Both the position numbers and the translations under genes were made by a program. Shown piece by piece: positions 56,590 through 64,000 of a stretch of 64,000 bases of DNA. The number at the start of each line of letters is the position of its first letter. The first letter of the stretch is position 1. Under the pieces are notes generated by a model. It saw only the letters and a program-made list of their open reading frames with translations. It was not told where the DNA came from and searched no databases. Origin of the DNA: Sulfurovum sp. NBC37-1 (lineage in GTDB: Bacteria > Campylobacterota > Campylobacteria > Campylobacterales > Sulfurovaceae); assembly GCF_000010345.1 (NCBI RefSeq), contig NC_009663.1, positions 2,356,001 through 2,420,000 of the forward strand, given 5' to 3'.

Positions 56590-56833
56590 AGTTAATCGTG
56601 CTTGGAATAGATAGTGGGTATATCAAGTTCAAATTCTCAAACACTCCCCTACTTTTCTTCGTCTTGGAGGATTTCCCGTTTTTATGGTTCAGTATTTCAG
56701 TTGAGGTAATGGAATTCAAGCTTTACTTAGGTAACTTATTTAATAAGTGGAGGAAGTACTCCATCTTTACCTTCTATTTTGCGCCTACCTTGATCTGTTC
56801 AAGGACTTCATTTAAATCGAATTGTCCGCACAT
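56590..56833 (-). pseudogene. Decayed IS256-family transposase N-terminus
   Basis: Reading the minus strand from ATG 56833, with frame changes and stops, gives FDLNEVLEQIKVGAK, then (shifted) GKDGVLPPLIK, then (shifted) NGKSSKTKKSRG and EFELDIPT. These match, in order and spacing, the IS256 N-terminus (FD/NEVLEQIK, GKDGVLxPLIK, NGKSxKTIKxxxG, FELxxPRDR). Inverted repeats of the IS are not seen. The 480-bp gap 56523-57003 otherwise contains nothing coding. Confidence 0.72.
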
Positions 56834-57003
56834 GTGTTAATCATTTAGAATATTTCTATCGAACTGACACAAAACTTATAATACTCCTTTTGGTAAATTA
56901 TATACACTTTCCTCCTAAAATATTAATCACATATTTCCGTTAGTATACGAGCAGGAATTTAAAGTTATCTCTTTGAATTCACTAAATAAACAAAGGATAC
57001 GAA

Positions 57004-57366
57004 ATGATTAAATCAATTTATTTCACCAACAACTTAAGTATAGAGGTACTATTAAACAACACGGTTAGACTAACAAATAATAGAGAAGATGGAAGAGTTT
57101 ATCTTCTTGATGCTACACGATTCTACTTGCTACTCAAAACTGGAGGGCGTGGGTGGAAAATTCCTACTCAGGCTGGTGAATATGTGGAATTGTCTCTTAT
57201 CTTAAAATATCATTCAGCGGGGAAGCATCTGGTAAGTGTTGGAGGCGCAATCAATACATATATTGCTCAACATGATTATGAGATGCTACTGTCTGATCTT
57301 GAGACTTCAGTGAAAATTGACCTTCACAAATTATTACATAAGGTGGAGCAATATGAAATCCTCTAA
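57004..57366 (+). CDS. Unknown protein of replication module, 120 aa
   Basis: Not recognised. 120 aa, no signal or membrane segment; beta-rich N-terminus (SIEVLLNNTVRLTNN) and a Lys/Glu-rich helical end. AAAGGATACG site before ATG. Its last codons overlap the start of the HTH gene (14 bases), so it is coupled with the HTH and helicase genes. Confidence 0.6.
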   Translation: MIKSIYFTNNLSIEVLLNNTVRLTNNREDGRVYLLDATRFYLLLKTGGRGWKIPTQAGEYVELSLILKYHSAGKHLVSVGGAINTYIAQHDYEMLLSDLETSVKIDLHKLLHKVEQYEIL

Positions 57367-57550
57367 ATACTTATCTCCAAAAGAAGCAGCAACGCTTCTT
57401 GGTATCTCAACACATTTACTGCAAAAATGGCGATCACTTGGAGTAGGGATACCGTATATAAAGTTAGGTCAGAGCAGAAGTTCTGTAGTTAGATATAAAA
57501 AGAGTGATCTTTTAAAATATCTTGATAAAAATACAATACAAACACTATAA
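57353..57550 (+). CDS. AlpA/excisionase-like helix-turn-helix protein
   Basis: 65 aa. SPKEAATLLGISTHLLQKWRSLGVGIPYIKLGQSRSSVVRYKKSDLLKYL (residues 8-57) is a full HTH_17/AlpA-type domain, with the recognition helix in LLQKWRS and the RYxxSDL hairpin. Usually controls excision or early transcription in satellites and ICEs. GGTGGAG precedes the ATG at 57353. Overlaps the previous gene; 10 bp before the helicase gene. Confidence 0.88.
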   Translation: MKSSKYLSPKEAATLLGISTHLLQKWRSLGVGIPYIKLGQSRSSVVRYKKSDLLKYLDKNTIQTL

Positions 57551-57560
57551 AGGAATAAAC

Positions 57561-59135
57561 ATGTTAAAAGAAGAAGCGTTTGAAGAAGAAACATTTGAAA
57601 ACGAAACATTTGAAGACGAAACATTTGAAGACGAAGGTATCGATGCAAAAATGTTTAGCTGTGATTATAGCTACACGAAAGATGATATAACGGATATGAC
57701 TGGTGACTTCATAAAAGATGCAGCAGAAGAACTTAGATCCTATATTGATGTACCTAAAAGTATGATCTTATCAATCATTCTTCCAATAATGAGTGCTGCC
57801 ATAGGTACAAAAGCCACAACATTTAATGGTGCTATGGAAAAAATGAGAGTAAATTTATGGGGGATTGTCATTGGGAGCAGTGGTGCTTCTGCTAAAAGTA
57901 CAACATTAGGAATGCTTAAAGATATTGTTCTTGGTGCATTAGAGAAAAAGCTAAAACATGAGTATAAAATAGCAAAAATAACATATAATCAGTTGTCATT
58001 TGAGGAAAGAGAAAATGCAGAAAATCCGAGACTTCAGCAAATATATTCCGGGCAAGGTTCCACATTTGCCGGCATGATCAAAAAACTTTCATTTAATGAA
58101 CATGGTCTCCTTTCTGTGTATGACGAAGGTTCTGAATTTTTAAATAAAATGTTAAATGACAAACAAAATAAGGCATCATTTACATCGCTGTATGCACAGC
58201 AAAGCTATGGAAAGGATTTAGTAGGGAAAGAAGGCAGTGGTGAACAAATTTGGATCGACAATCCTTTCATTTCCTTGATTTTGATTTCAAATCCGCACTG
58301 GTTCAATTCTGATGTAAAAAACAATGATTTTGTCAGTGGATTCCTCAATAGATTCTCTATTTATCGCATAAACAAAGATATTGAAATGAAACCATTCGCA
58401 AGCAGAAAAAAGCATGACTTTGAGAAGTTTCAGAATGTTTCAATAATGATATGGGACTATTTGAACAAACTAGAAAACAAACTTGAAATGGAATTATCAG
58501 AAGAGTCTGTCTTGAGATATCAAAGCTGGTATGAATTAGCTTCTAGCAAAACATTTAAGGAGATATGGCGTAATAATGAAGGTGGGGCTTATGATCCTTT
58601 TGAACTCATATGGGAAAGTGAAGAATTTACTGCATTTCTTGTAAGACAAAAAACGGCAGCCATAAAATATGCGATGATTATCCAAATTTTTGATACTTTT
58701 TATAATGGTGACAAAACACTTCCCAAAGAAATTGATTTAAAATATATGAATATAGGTATTATAGTTGCAGAAGAGGCAATGTGCCAAATTAAAAATTTTC
58801 TACTTGTCAGACGATCGGCAAAAGATGAGAAAAAGTATCGTGAAGATAACTATAGAGACATTGCACATAAGATAAAAAATTATCTTAAAAAATATGGATA
58901 TGATGAAAGCAAACCGCTGGCAACCTCAAAACTTATTAGGGGGATAAAGGCATTAAATAAAACAAACTTTAATAAAGTACTAGAATGTGCCACACAAGAT
59001 GAGGGGATAAAGTCAGAAACAAGAAAATTTGGATATGACAGTACAGTTACCTATTACTACCTACCATCTAACGTAGACAAATGGGAGGATGATGACAATT
59101 ATGAGGATTCAAATATAGAAATAAATGAGTTATAA
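57561..59135 (+). CDS. DUF3987-like ATPase/replicative helicase-primase-associated protein
   Basis: 524 aa from ATG 57561 (AAGGA site). A P-loop GIVIGSSGASAKSTTLGML (about 104-122) and acidic motif LLSVYDEGSEFLNKM (Walker B-like) and SLILISNPHWF (sensor-like) are visible in the DUF3987-type order, a family met in phage satellites and ICEs as the replication ATPase. The N-terminus is an acidic, Phe-rich repeat (EEETFENETFEDETFEDEG) made by repeats of a 15-bp unit. C-terminus acidic. Probably the island's replication helicase. Confidence 0.75.
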   Translation: MLKEEAFEEETFENETFEDETFEDEGIDAKMFSCDYSYTKDDITDMTGDFIKDAAEELRSYIDVPKSMILSIILPIMSAAIGTKATTFNGAMEKMRVNLWGIVIGSSGASAKSTTLGMLKDIVLGALEKKLKHEYKIAKITYNQLSFEERENAENPRLQQIYSGQGSTFAGMIKKLSFNEHGLLSVYDEGSEFLNKMLNDKQNKASFTSLYAQQSYGKDLVGKEGSGEQIWIDNPFISLILISNPHWFNSDVKNNDFVSGFLNRFSIYRINKDIEMKPFASRKKHDFEKFQNVSIMIWDYLNKLENKLEMELSEESVLRYQSWYELASSKTFKEIWRNNEGGAYDPFELIWESEEFTAFLVRQKTAAIKYAMIIQIFDTFYNGDKTLPKEIDLKYMNIGIIVAEEAMCQIKNFLLVRRSAKDEKKYREDNYRDIAHKIKNYLKKYGYDESKPLATSKLIRGIKALNKTNFNKVLECATQDEGIKSETRKFGYDSTVTYYYLPSNVDKWEDDDNYEDSNIEINEL

Positions 59136-59293
59136 TGCTTGTTCTGCGGTATTCCAACTTGACATGCTTCTTGGGTTATTCAGCACAAGGCAGATTTAGT
59201 GTTTCATGGATGACAATTACAATGACTTTACTTTTGTGATTGGGGAAAAAGTGGATTACTACTGAATACTGTAATCTATACAGTCATCCAGAA

Positions 59294-59320
59294 AGAGTCA
59301 GAAAAATTATATCTGGCTCT
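59294..59320 (+). terminator. Hairpin after the helicase gene
   Basis: AGAGTCAG (59294-59301), 11-base loop, CTGGCTCT (59313-59320), one G-T pair, followed by TAAATAAT. It lies in the 218-bp gap before the convergent HTH gene. The rest of the gap has no coding signal. Confidence 0.5.
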
Positions 59321-59353
59321 TAAATAATAAACCCATCTCCTCAGTAGAAAAAA

Positions 59354-59593
59354 TCAATTTTCAAGAACAGATGGAATCAATTGTAAAATATCCATTTGGA
59401 ATTCGTCGGCGATAAGAAGAAGGTGATGAAGATTGTAATTTGCGTTATCTTGCCTGAGCTCTATTCTTGCAACGTAGGAAGGTGATTGGTGGCCCAATAT
59501 CAAAGCTAAAGATAGTTGGCTGACCTTTCTCTTTTTCCTCTCCATTTTAACAATTTCAGTGATCTTGTCAAAAAACTCATCCTCATTTATCAT
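59354..59593 (-). CDS. XRE-family HTH regulator
   Basis: 79 aa. KVSQLSLALILGHQSPSYVARIELRQDNANYNLHHLLLIADEF (about 24-66) is a Cro/CI HTH with LGHQSPSYVARIE as recognition region; the rest is short. Divergent from the DUF429 gene with a palindromic operator between, so it probably represses that gene and itself. Confidence 0.9.
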   Translation of the reverse strand: MINEDEFFDKITEIVKMERKKRKVSQLSLALILGHQSPSYVARIELRQDNANYNLHHLLLIADEFQMDILQLIPSVLEN

Positions 59594-59624
59594 TTGAAGA
59601 TTCTACGTAAATAAGCACCTATTC

Positions 59625-59696
59625 ATCAATCATGTATAAGTGATTGATAATACAAAAACGGCTAACATGACATATTAATCATTTATAGGTGAGTGA
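59625..59696. promoter_or_regulatory. Candidate operator between XRE regulator and DUF429 gene
   Basis: Perfect inverted repeat ATCAATCA-n8-TGATTGAT (59625-59648). Overlapping it, TCATGTATAAGTGATTGA (59630-59647) is repeated with changes as TCATTTATAGGTGAGTGA (59679-59696), right before the DUF429 start at 59700. Two operator sites, 49 bp apart, fit repression by the divergent XRE protein. Confidence 0.7.
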
Positions 59697-59699
59697 AAT

Positions 59700-60737
59700 A
59701 TGTCGGGAAGAAAATATATTGGGGTTGACTTGGGAGCTTGGTACCATACACAGAATAAAACAAGTATTGCTATTGGTGTGGAGAGCAAAGGAAAACTAAA
59801 AATTACTTCTATTTATAAAGAGTATGGTAGTGAAACTTTTTATAGTCAATCACAAATACAAGAGATATTTAAAAATACTAAGAAGAAATATTTAAATGCA
59901 ACTAATTGGAATGCACATTTAACCCCAGATAATAAAAATAAATATTTAGTTGATTTTTTATTAGAAGAAGCAGAAGGTAATGCACTAATAGCTATAGATA
60001 GCCCTTTTTCTGTACCCTCTATGCTGGAGCAAGGTAATAAGGAAAGATCATATAACTATAAATGGGATAAGGTTTATAATGAAATTTCAAATCCTTATAT
60101 CTTTGATAACTCTGCAAGATTTGTATTTGAACACACTTATCAAAAACCATTGGCTCCAGCTGGAGATAAAATTGGAAAAATGACTGCAAGAATGGTTCAT
60201 ATCATTGATAATTATTCCAATACTTTAAAAATACATAAAACACCTACATTGAAAAAAAATGAATCTGTATCTACAATTGAGGTATTTCCTGCAGCAACTT
60301 TATATTTATACATAACTTATCTTTATAAAAATAAAAAAATAAATATTCAAAATTATCTAGAAGAGTTTGATCAGATAGAAAAAGAACTAAGCAGTACTAC
60401 ATTAATCTCATATAAAAATACATATTGGAAGAAGAAAATAAAAGATAATTATTCTATAAAAAAGTTAAAGAATTTCAATAAAAGTAAGCAGGAAATTATA
60501 AAAAACCTACAAAAGAGTAGCCCTTGTTGGAATAAAAAAAATGAATACAGAATGTTAAAACTTATAGAAAATGATGTTATTTTTGATAAAGACTTGATAA
60601 AAACAGATGATGATTATGATGCAATTATTTGTGCTTTAACTGCATATTTAATAGATAAAAATGGTTATGAAAAACCAGATGAAAAAGATATTAAAAAGTT
60701 TACAAATAGCTTTATCTATATCCCAAAAATCAAATAA
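59700..60737 (+). CDS. DUF429 family protein
   Basis: 345 aa. Starts RKYIGVDLGAWYHTQNKTSIAIG with an RNase H-fold-like first strand (GVDLG), then NALIAIDSPFSVP (DSPF, the family's hallmark) and STIEVFPAATLYLY, and a C-terminal DDYDAIICALTAYL. This is the DUF429 pattern (predicted nuclease of RNase H fold). Follows the operator by 4 bp. Likely regulated by the divergent XRE protein. Very AT-rich. Confidence 0.82.
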   Translation: MSGRKYIGVDLGAWYHTQNKTSIAIGVESKGKLKITSIYKEYGSETFYSQSQIQEIFKNTKKKYLNATNWNAHLTPDNKNKYLVDFLLEEAEGNALIAIDSPFSVPSMLEQGNKERSYNYKWDKVYNEISNPYIFDNSARFVFEHTYQKPLAPAGDKIGKMTARMVHIIDNYSNTLKIHKTPTLKKNESVSTIEVFPAATLYLYITYLYKNKKINIQNYLEEFDQIEKELSSTTLISYKNTYWKKKIKDNYSIKKLKNFNKSKQEIIKNLQKSSPCWNKKNEYRMLKLIENDVIFDKDLIKTDDDYDAIICALTAYLIDKNGYEKPDEKDIKKFTNSFIYIPKIK

Positions 60738-60977
60738 ATACTTTAAAAAATGGAAGATATAAATTCCTTCCAAACCACTCTTTTATGTATCAAATAGTAA
60801 CACGCTATACACTTCTCAACCCAAAAACCTATTTAGGGGTTAAAGAATCGACTCTAAAAACACATTGTATATATAGAGCGAATATTCTTTTGAGATAGAA
60901 AAGCCAATAACCAAGATATCTTGAAAAACTTATTCCACTAAAAAATTTAGAAATCCAAAATAATGGAGGGTATTCAT

Positions 60978-61868
60978 ATGAGTAAAAAAATAGCATTAAT
61001 CTTTGACTTCGATATAACAATGTCACCGTATTATCAACAGAAAAAACTGATAGAACATTGGAATATAGATGAGAGTGAATTCTGGAAACGATGTACTAAG
61101 AAAGTAACGGATGAGGAGTATGATCTGGAACACGGATATATCAAGGTCATTACCGAATACATAGCAGAACAAAGCTTGAGCCTATCAAACAACGATCTCT
61201 TTAATTTAGGGCGGTCAATATCCCTATATGATGGTTTAAGTCGAAGGGAGAGTAAGAAAAATATATTCGATGATATGCTTGATATAGTGAATAGCAAAAC
61301 ATATGGTGATTTGAATGTTGAATTAGAATGCTACTGTATCAGTGGCGGGTTAACAGAAATGATAAATGGTGCTATTGAAAGTCATGAGCTTACACCATTC
61401 TTCAAAAAAATATATGCTTGCAGGTTGGTTGAAAACAGCGATGGGAATATTGCTTTTCCAAAAGAGACTGTCGGACACACAATAAAAACACAGAAAATCT
61501 TTCAGATTGCCAAAGGATTGGAGAAAGATGTGAATGAAGTCGTTGATGGTTATGAAATACCGTTTGAACACATGATCTTTGTGGGTGATGGACTGACCGA
61601 TGTCCCCGCTTTCTCTTTGGTTCAGAAAATGGGAGGCACCAGTATAGCTGTTTACAGAGAGAGTAAAAACGGTGACGGCAGTGTTAATCCGGAACAGACA
61701 TTTAAAAATTATGAAGCAGGATATGAGCTTGCCATAAAAAGCAAACGTGCCGAACAGTTACTCCCCGCAGATTATTCAGAAGGTAAACCTTTGAAAATGG
61801 CATTGCTTTACCATGTTGACAGAATTTGTAAACACATTGCCCACAAGAATGAGGCGGCACTTTCGTAG
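60978..61868 (+). CDS. HAD-superfamily phosphatase, phosphoserine-phosphatase-like
   Basis: 296 aa. LIFDFDITMSPYY (DxDxT, residues about 8-12) is the nucleophile motif, CISGG (motif II Ser) and FVGDGLTDVPAFSLVQKMGG (GDGxxD, motif IV) close the active site. The cap between is large and helical. Ribosome site GGAGGG 6-7 bases before ATG 60978. Followed closely by small unknown genes on the same strand, so it heads a cassette at the right end of the window. Substrate unknown. Confidence 0.88.
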   Translation: MSKKIALIFDFDITMSPYYQQKKLIEHWNIDESEFWKRCTKKVTDEEYDLEHGYIKVITEYIAEQSLSLSNNDLFNLGRSISLYDGLSRRESKKNIFDDMLDIVNSKTYGDLNVELECYCISGGLTEMINGAIESHELTPFFKKIYACRLVENSDGNIAFPKETVGHTIKTQKIFQIAKGLEKDVNEVVDGYEIPFEHMIFVGDGLTDVPAFSLVQKMGGTSIAVYRESKNGDGSVNPEQTFKNYEAGYELAIKSKRAEQLLPADYSEGKPLKMALLYHVDRICKHIAHKNEAALS

Positions 61869-61872
61869 CCAG

Positions 61873-62043
61873 ATGAGAGTGATTATCGCAACGGAAAAGA
61901 TATTGAATAGTTATGGTGACATCATCGGTATAAAGTATCATTATGAAGATGGGAGCTACAGAAAGATAAAAATATTCATCCCCAATGGAGGACTGCATGA
62001 GCATACTAAGACAAAATACTATATTTGGAAAATTTCTACTTGA
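61873..62043 (+). CDS. Small protein of HAD cassette, 56 aa
   Basis: Start ATG 61873 (4 bp after the HAD stop). MRVIIATEKILNSYGDII... then a short beta-rich stretch (GIKYHYEDGSYRKIKIFIPNGG). No match. Overlaps the start of the next gene by 47 bp, in a different frame. Probably coupled with it. Confidence 0.5.
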   Translation: MRVIIATEKILNSYGDIIGIKYHYEDGSYRKIKIFIPNGGLHEHTKTKYYIWKIST

Positions 62044-62590
62044 TGGTCAATGTCTCGGAGTACTTGAAAAGACATACTTAGATGAGACAACAAAAAACAT
62101 AATAAAGAAATTTCTGAAGGGAAGAGAACCCTTTGCACGTTCCTTGACTGCACCATGGACAAATAATCAGCCTCAATGGGAAATAGAAGACGGTAAATTA
62201 TACTTGACAGATATTGACTTGTCCGTTGACATGTCAAAAAGTTATTCGGTTGGCTATGAAGGACAAAAAAGAATTGAGATGATAGGGGATATGAATGGAG
62301 AGACCAGAGAACTAAAAGTAGGAAGAACAAAATGCATATCTTCCGTAGACCATAGAAGCAATATGCAAAAGATATTTGGGAAAGACAAGATCTTTGCAAA
62401 ATGGGTTAATGAACCCATGAGGCTATTGGTGAAAGAATCCAAACAGAAATCAATCTTCATAAATGAGAAAACTCGATATGAAACTACGATGGAGCTTGTA
62501 GTTTTAGAATTTGAGCATGGTATTTTAAAGGGCAGAAAAACCAAACAAGAAACTTTCCTTACAGTAAAAAACCATATAGAAGACCTGTAA
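61997..62590 (+). CDS. Unknown protein of HAD cassette, 197 aa
   Basis: Start at 61997 chosen as GGAGG (61987-61991) lies 5 bases before it; an ATG 12 bases upstream is also in frame. The protein is soluble, with mixed strands and helices (EIEDGKLYLTDIDLSVDMS) and a Lys-rich C-terminus. No family recognised. Same-strand neighbours are 21 bp and 47 bp (overlap) away, so all are co-transcribed. Confidence 0.62.
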   Translation: MSILRQNTIFGKFLLDGQCLGVLEKTYLDETTKNIIKKFLKGREPFARSLTAPWTNNQPQWEIEDGKLYLTDIDLSVDMSKSYSVGYEGQKRIEMIGDMNGETRELKVGRTKCISSVDHRSNMQKIFGKDKIFAKWVNEPMRLLVKESKQKSIFINEKTRYETTMELVVLEFEHGILKGRKTKQETFLTVKNHIEDL

Positions 62591-62611
62591 ACAAAATACA
62601 AAGGGATACCA

Positions 62612-62920
62612 ATGGCAAAAATAGCATACAAAGAATACCCAATAGAAACAGTGGCACCGGATGGAACCGTTTTAAAAGGCAAGATTCACTATTGGTCAAA
62701 AGATTATTACGTCCACCTAATTGAGCCGATATCAGTGAAAACGTCCAGTACGCATTTAATGTATATGATACCGGCAAAATTTATTGTTGATGAAACTAAG
62801 GCAGATGGCATCACAATAGAAGAAAAAGGCATCAGTCATATAAATATCTATCATATAGCCATTAAAACAATGCAAGAAATCTATACTGATTATTCTTCGG
62901 ATACATTAGAGATGAAATAG
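62612..62920 (+). CDS. Unknown protein of HAD cassette, 102 aa
   Basis: 102 aa, no signal. Beta-rich N-terminus (YPIETVAPDGTVLKGKIHYW) reminiscent of a small barrel domain, then a helical C-terminus. Ribosome site AAGGGAT before the ATG. 21 bp after the previous gene and 8 bp before the next one. Function unknown. Confidence 0.6.
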   Translation: MAKIAYKEYPIETVAPDGTVLKGKIHYWSKDYYVHLIEPISVKTSSTHLMYMIPAKFIVDETKADGITIEEKGISHINIYHIAIKTMQEIYTDYSSDTLEMK

Positions 62921-62928
62921 ATATTGTG

Positions 62929-64000
62929 ATGCAAAGAATGATAAATGGTTTAACAAAAAACAGCTGGTACCTAAACAAGCCTCTTTGTGAGTGTAGAAAC
63001 CTTTTCCAAAAAGAAGATCGGGGATATTTAGCACATTTCTATCATTGTCAGTGCGGTTGGAGTGAGGTTATTATTACCGCCCAGAGTGATATCCCAGTAT
63101 ATGCATGTGAAGCCTGTGACAATAAAGAGTTTGCCAACAGATACTATGTCGATAAAAGCGACTTCTCCCTGTATGGAAAAGAGCTGGAAGTAACTTATGA
63201 ATGCAAAAAAATTGAAAATGGTTTCAGGGCTGCGGCATTTATTGATATACCGGAAGATACAGATTTTATGCGTAAAAAGATGGTGTTTGCAAAATATCCG
63301 GTCGTATATTACACTATATATCTAAACGGGAAAACTGAACAACATACAAAAATTTATTTAGAAAATACAAATATTGAAAATACTTTAGTGACAATGTTGC
63401 ATGAATATATTATAAGTCAGTATCAAGGATTTCCAAAGATACTATTTAAGAGCAAGAAAGAAAAAGTAGAGGCGATCTTATTCTTCTTATCCAATCCAAA
63501 ATTATTGAACTTTGCGTTTTATTATTGGGATATAGATCAAAGTTTACCAAAACTCTACAAGCCTGAAAAACCTGTCAATACAGAAGAGATGCTCCAGTAT
63601 GTCCTAAACGGAAGAAAAGAGCGTACCGTAAAGCGTGCTCTTTTCCAAAAGCATCAAAAACTGCAAGACAATATCAAAAGTTCCGACAAGCTCTGCCCAT
63701 TTACTCCGGATGACTACACTTTCGATCCTAAAACCGCATTTGTTATTTGTAGATGCATTGATGATCCGAATATTGCATCAAATTTGCTGGCAGAAGATTT
63801 CGTTATTTTTGATACCAGATATGGACATGGTGATTTACGCTTTGGTTCGGATATTTCATATAAAAAAACCAAATCATCTATGAAAGATGAACATCAATTG
63901 TATCTGCATGATCTTATTTGGTTTATATTGTTTCTAAAAAACTACTATACGGAAAAACAGATTGCAAAACTGTTGTTAAAAGCTGAAAGAGATCTGGATA
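62929..64000 (+). CDS. Unknown protein with N-terminal zinc-ribbon-like Cys pairs (partial)
   Basis: Open from ATG 62929 (an in-frame GTG lies one codon before) through the right edge, 357 codons seen. N-terminus has Cys pairs LCECRN, HCQCGW and CEACDN (about residues 20-65), likely one or two zinc sites. The middle is mixed helix and strand (AKYPVVYYTIYLNGK), and the visible end is ALLKAERDLD-like with a helix-turn-helix-like tail (YTEKQIAKLLLKAERD). No family recognised. It may be the largest protein of the HAD cassette. Confidence 0.6.
   Translation, partial: MQRMINGLTKNSWYLNKPLCECRNLFQKEDRGYLAHFYHCQCGWSEVIITAQSDIPVYACEACDNKEFANRYYVDKSDFSLYGKELEVTYECKKIENGFRAAAFIDIPEDTDFMRKKMVFAKYPVVYYTIYLNGKTEQHTKIYLENTNIENTLVTMLHEYIISQYQGFPKILFKSKKEKVEAILFFLSNPKLLNFAFYYWDIDQSLPKLYKPEKPVNTEEMLQYVLNGRKERTVKRALFQKHQKLQDNIKSSDKLCPFTPDDYTFDPKTAFVICRCIDDPNIASNLLAEDFVIFDTRYGHGDLRFGSDISYKKTKSSMKDEHQLYLHDLIWFILFLKNYYTEKQIAKLLLKAERDLD

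Noticed and set aside
56598-56840. 80-codon plus-strand frame as a gene
   Set aside because: The minus strand holds the IS256 remnant; the plus frame is its shadow and lacks a ribosome site.

Overview
The window looks like a chromosome segment of a Campylobacterota (Epsilonproteobacteria) bacterium, probably a Sulfurovum/Sulfurimonas-like chemolithotroph. This is inferred from the rRNA genes, the flavin-dependent thymidylate synthase ThyX, the panD-ybaB pair, and the murE / small TPR-like gene / Nfu block, an order I recall from Helicobacter. No database search was possible.

Layout. 1-10.8 kb is housekeeping: an RND efflux pair, a parvulin, tRNA-Ala(GGC), DnaG, and a tight run lapB-like / rnhA / rnc / aroC / DUF945, with convergent rnhB. 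10.8-15.1 kb is a foreign-looking AT-rich insert. It holds an ATPase + HNH nuclease pair resembling the Septu (PtuA/PtuB) anti-phage system, a REP-associated Y1 transposase (RAYT), and at least a dozen copies of one 26-bp palindrome. Two of these palindromes supply the stop codons of the RAYT and of recQ. 15-27.3 kb is a phosphate regulon: recQ, a PhoB-like regulator, phoU-pstBAC, pstS, a second PhoB-like regulator, a PiT transporter and two porins. Six promoters in it share one architecture, a GTAAY-N6-GTWWY box exactly 10 nt before the -10. 27.3-34.5 kb carries an ankyrin protein, a small MITE-like element, ybaB, panD, a 2Fe-2S ferredoxin, an FmdE/hemerythrin/DUF2249/membrane-protein operon and the murE block. 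34.9-40.3 kb is an rRNA operon on the minus strand (16S, tRNA-Ala(TGC), 23S, 5S). 40.6-46.0 kb has thyX, an outer-membrane barrel, an L,D-transpeptidase, a small lipoprotein, a repeat protein and radC.

From 46.06 kb to the right edge the window is an integrated mobile island. Its left end is marked by a 3' half of tRNA-Ser(GGA) followed by a large imperfect inverted repeat and a tyrosine integrase. Its right end lies outside the window. Cargo, in order: an unknown protein, an FtsZ-like protein with substituted catalytic and nucleotide-contact residues, a small protein resembling only the FtsZ C-terminal domain, a Cas4-like/DEDD exonuclease fusion (DUF2779), a PD-(D/E)XK nuclease with a strong internal translation start, a SLOG-fold protein, a MITE, a frameshifted DnaA-like ATPase lacking the DNA-binding domain, a WYL regulator overlapping a GIY-YIG-like protein, a decayed IS256 transposase, an AlpA-like HTH with a DUF3987-like helicase (the probable replication module), a divergent XRE/DUF429 pair with a palindromic operator, and a HAD phosphatase followed by four unknown genes, the last cut by the window end.

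The most interesting candidate system is the FtsZ-like pseudo-GTPase with its C-domain-only partner, on an island that also carries a DnaA mimic without a DNA-binding domain. Together they suggest an element that manipulates host division and replication initiation.
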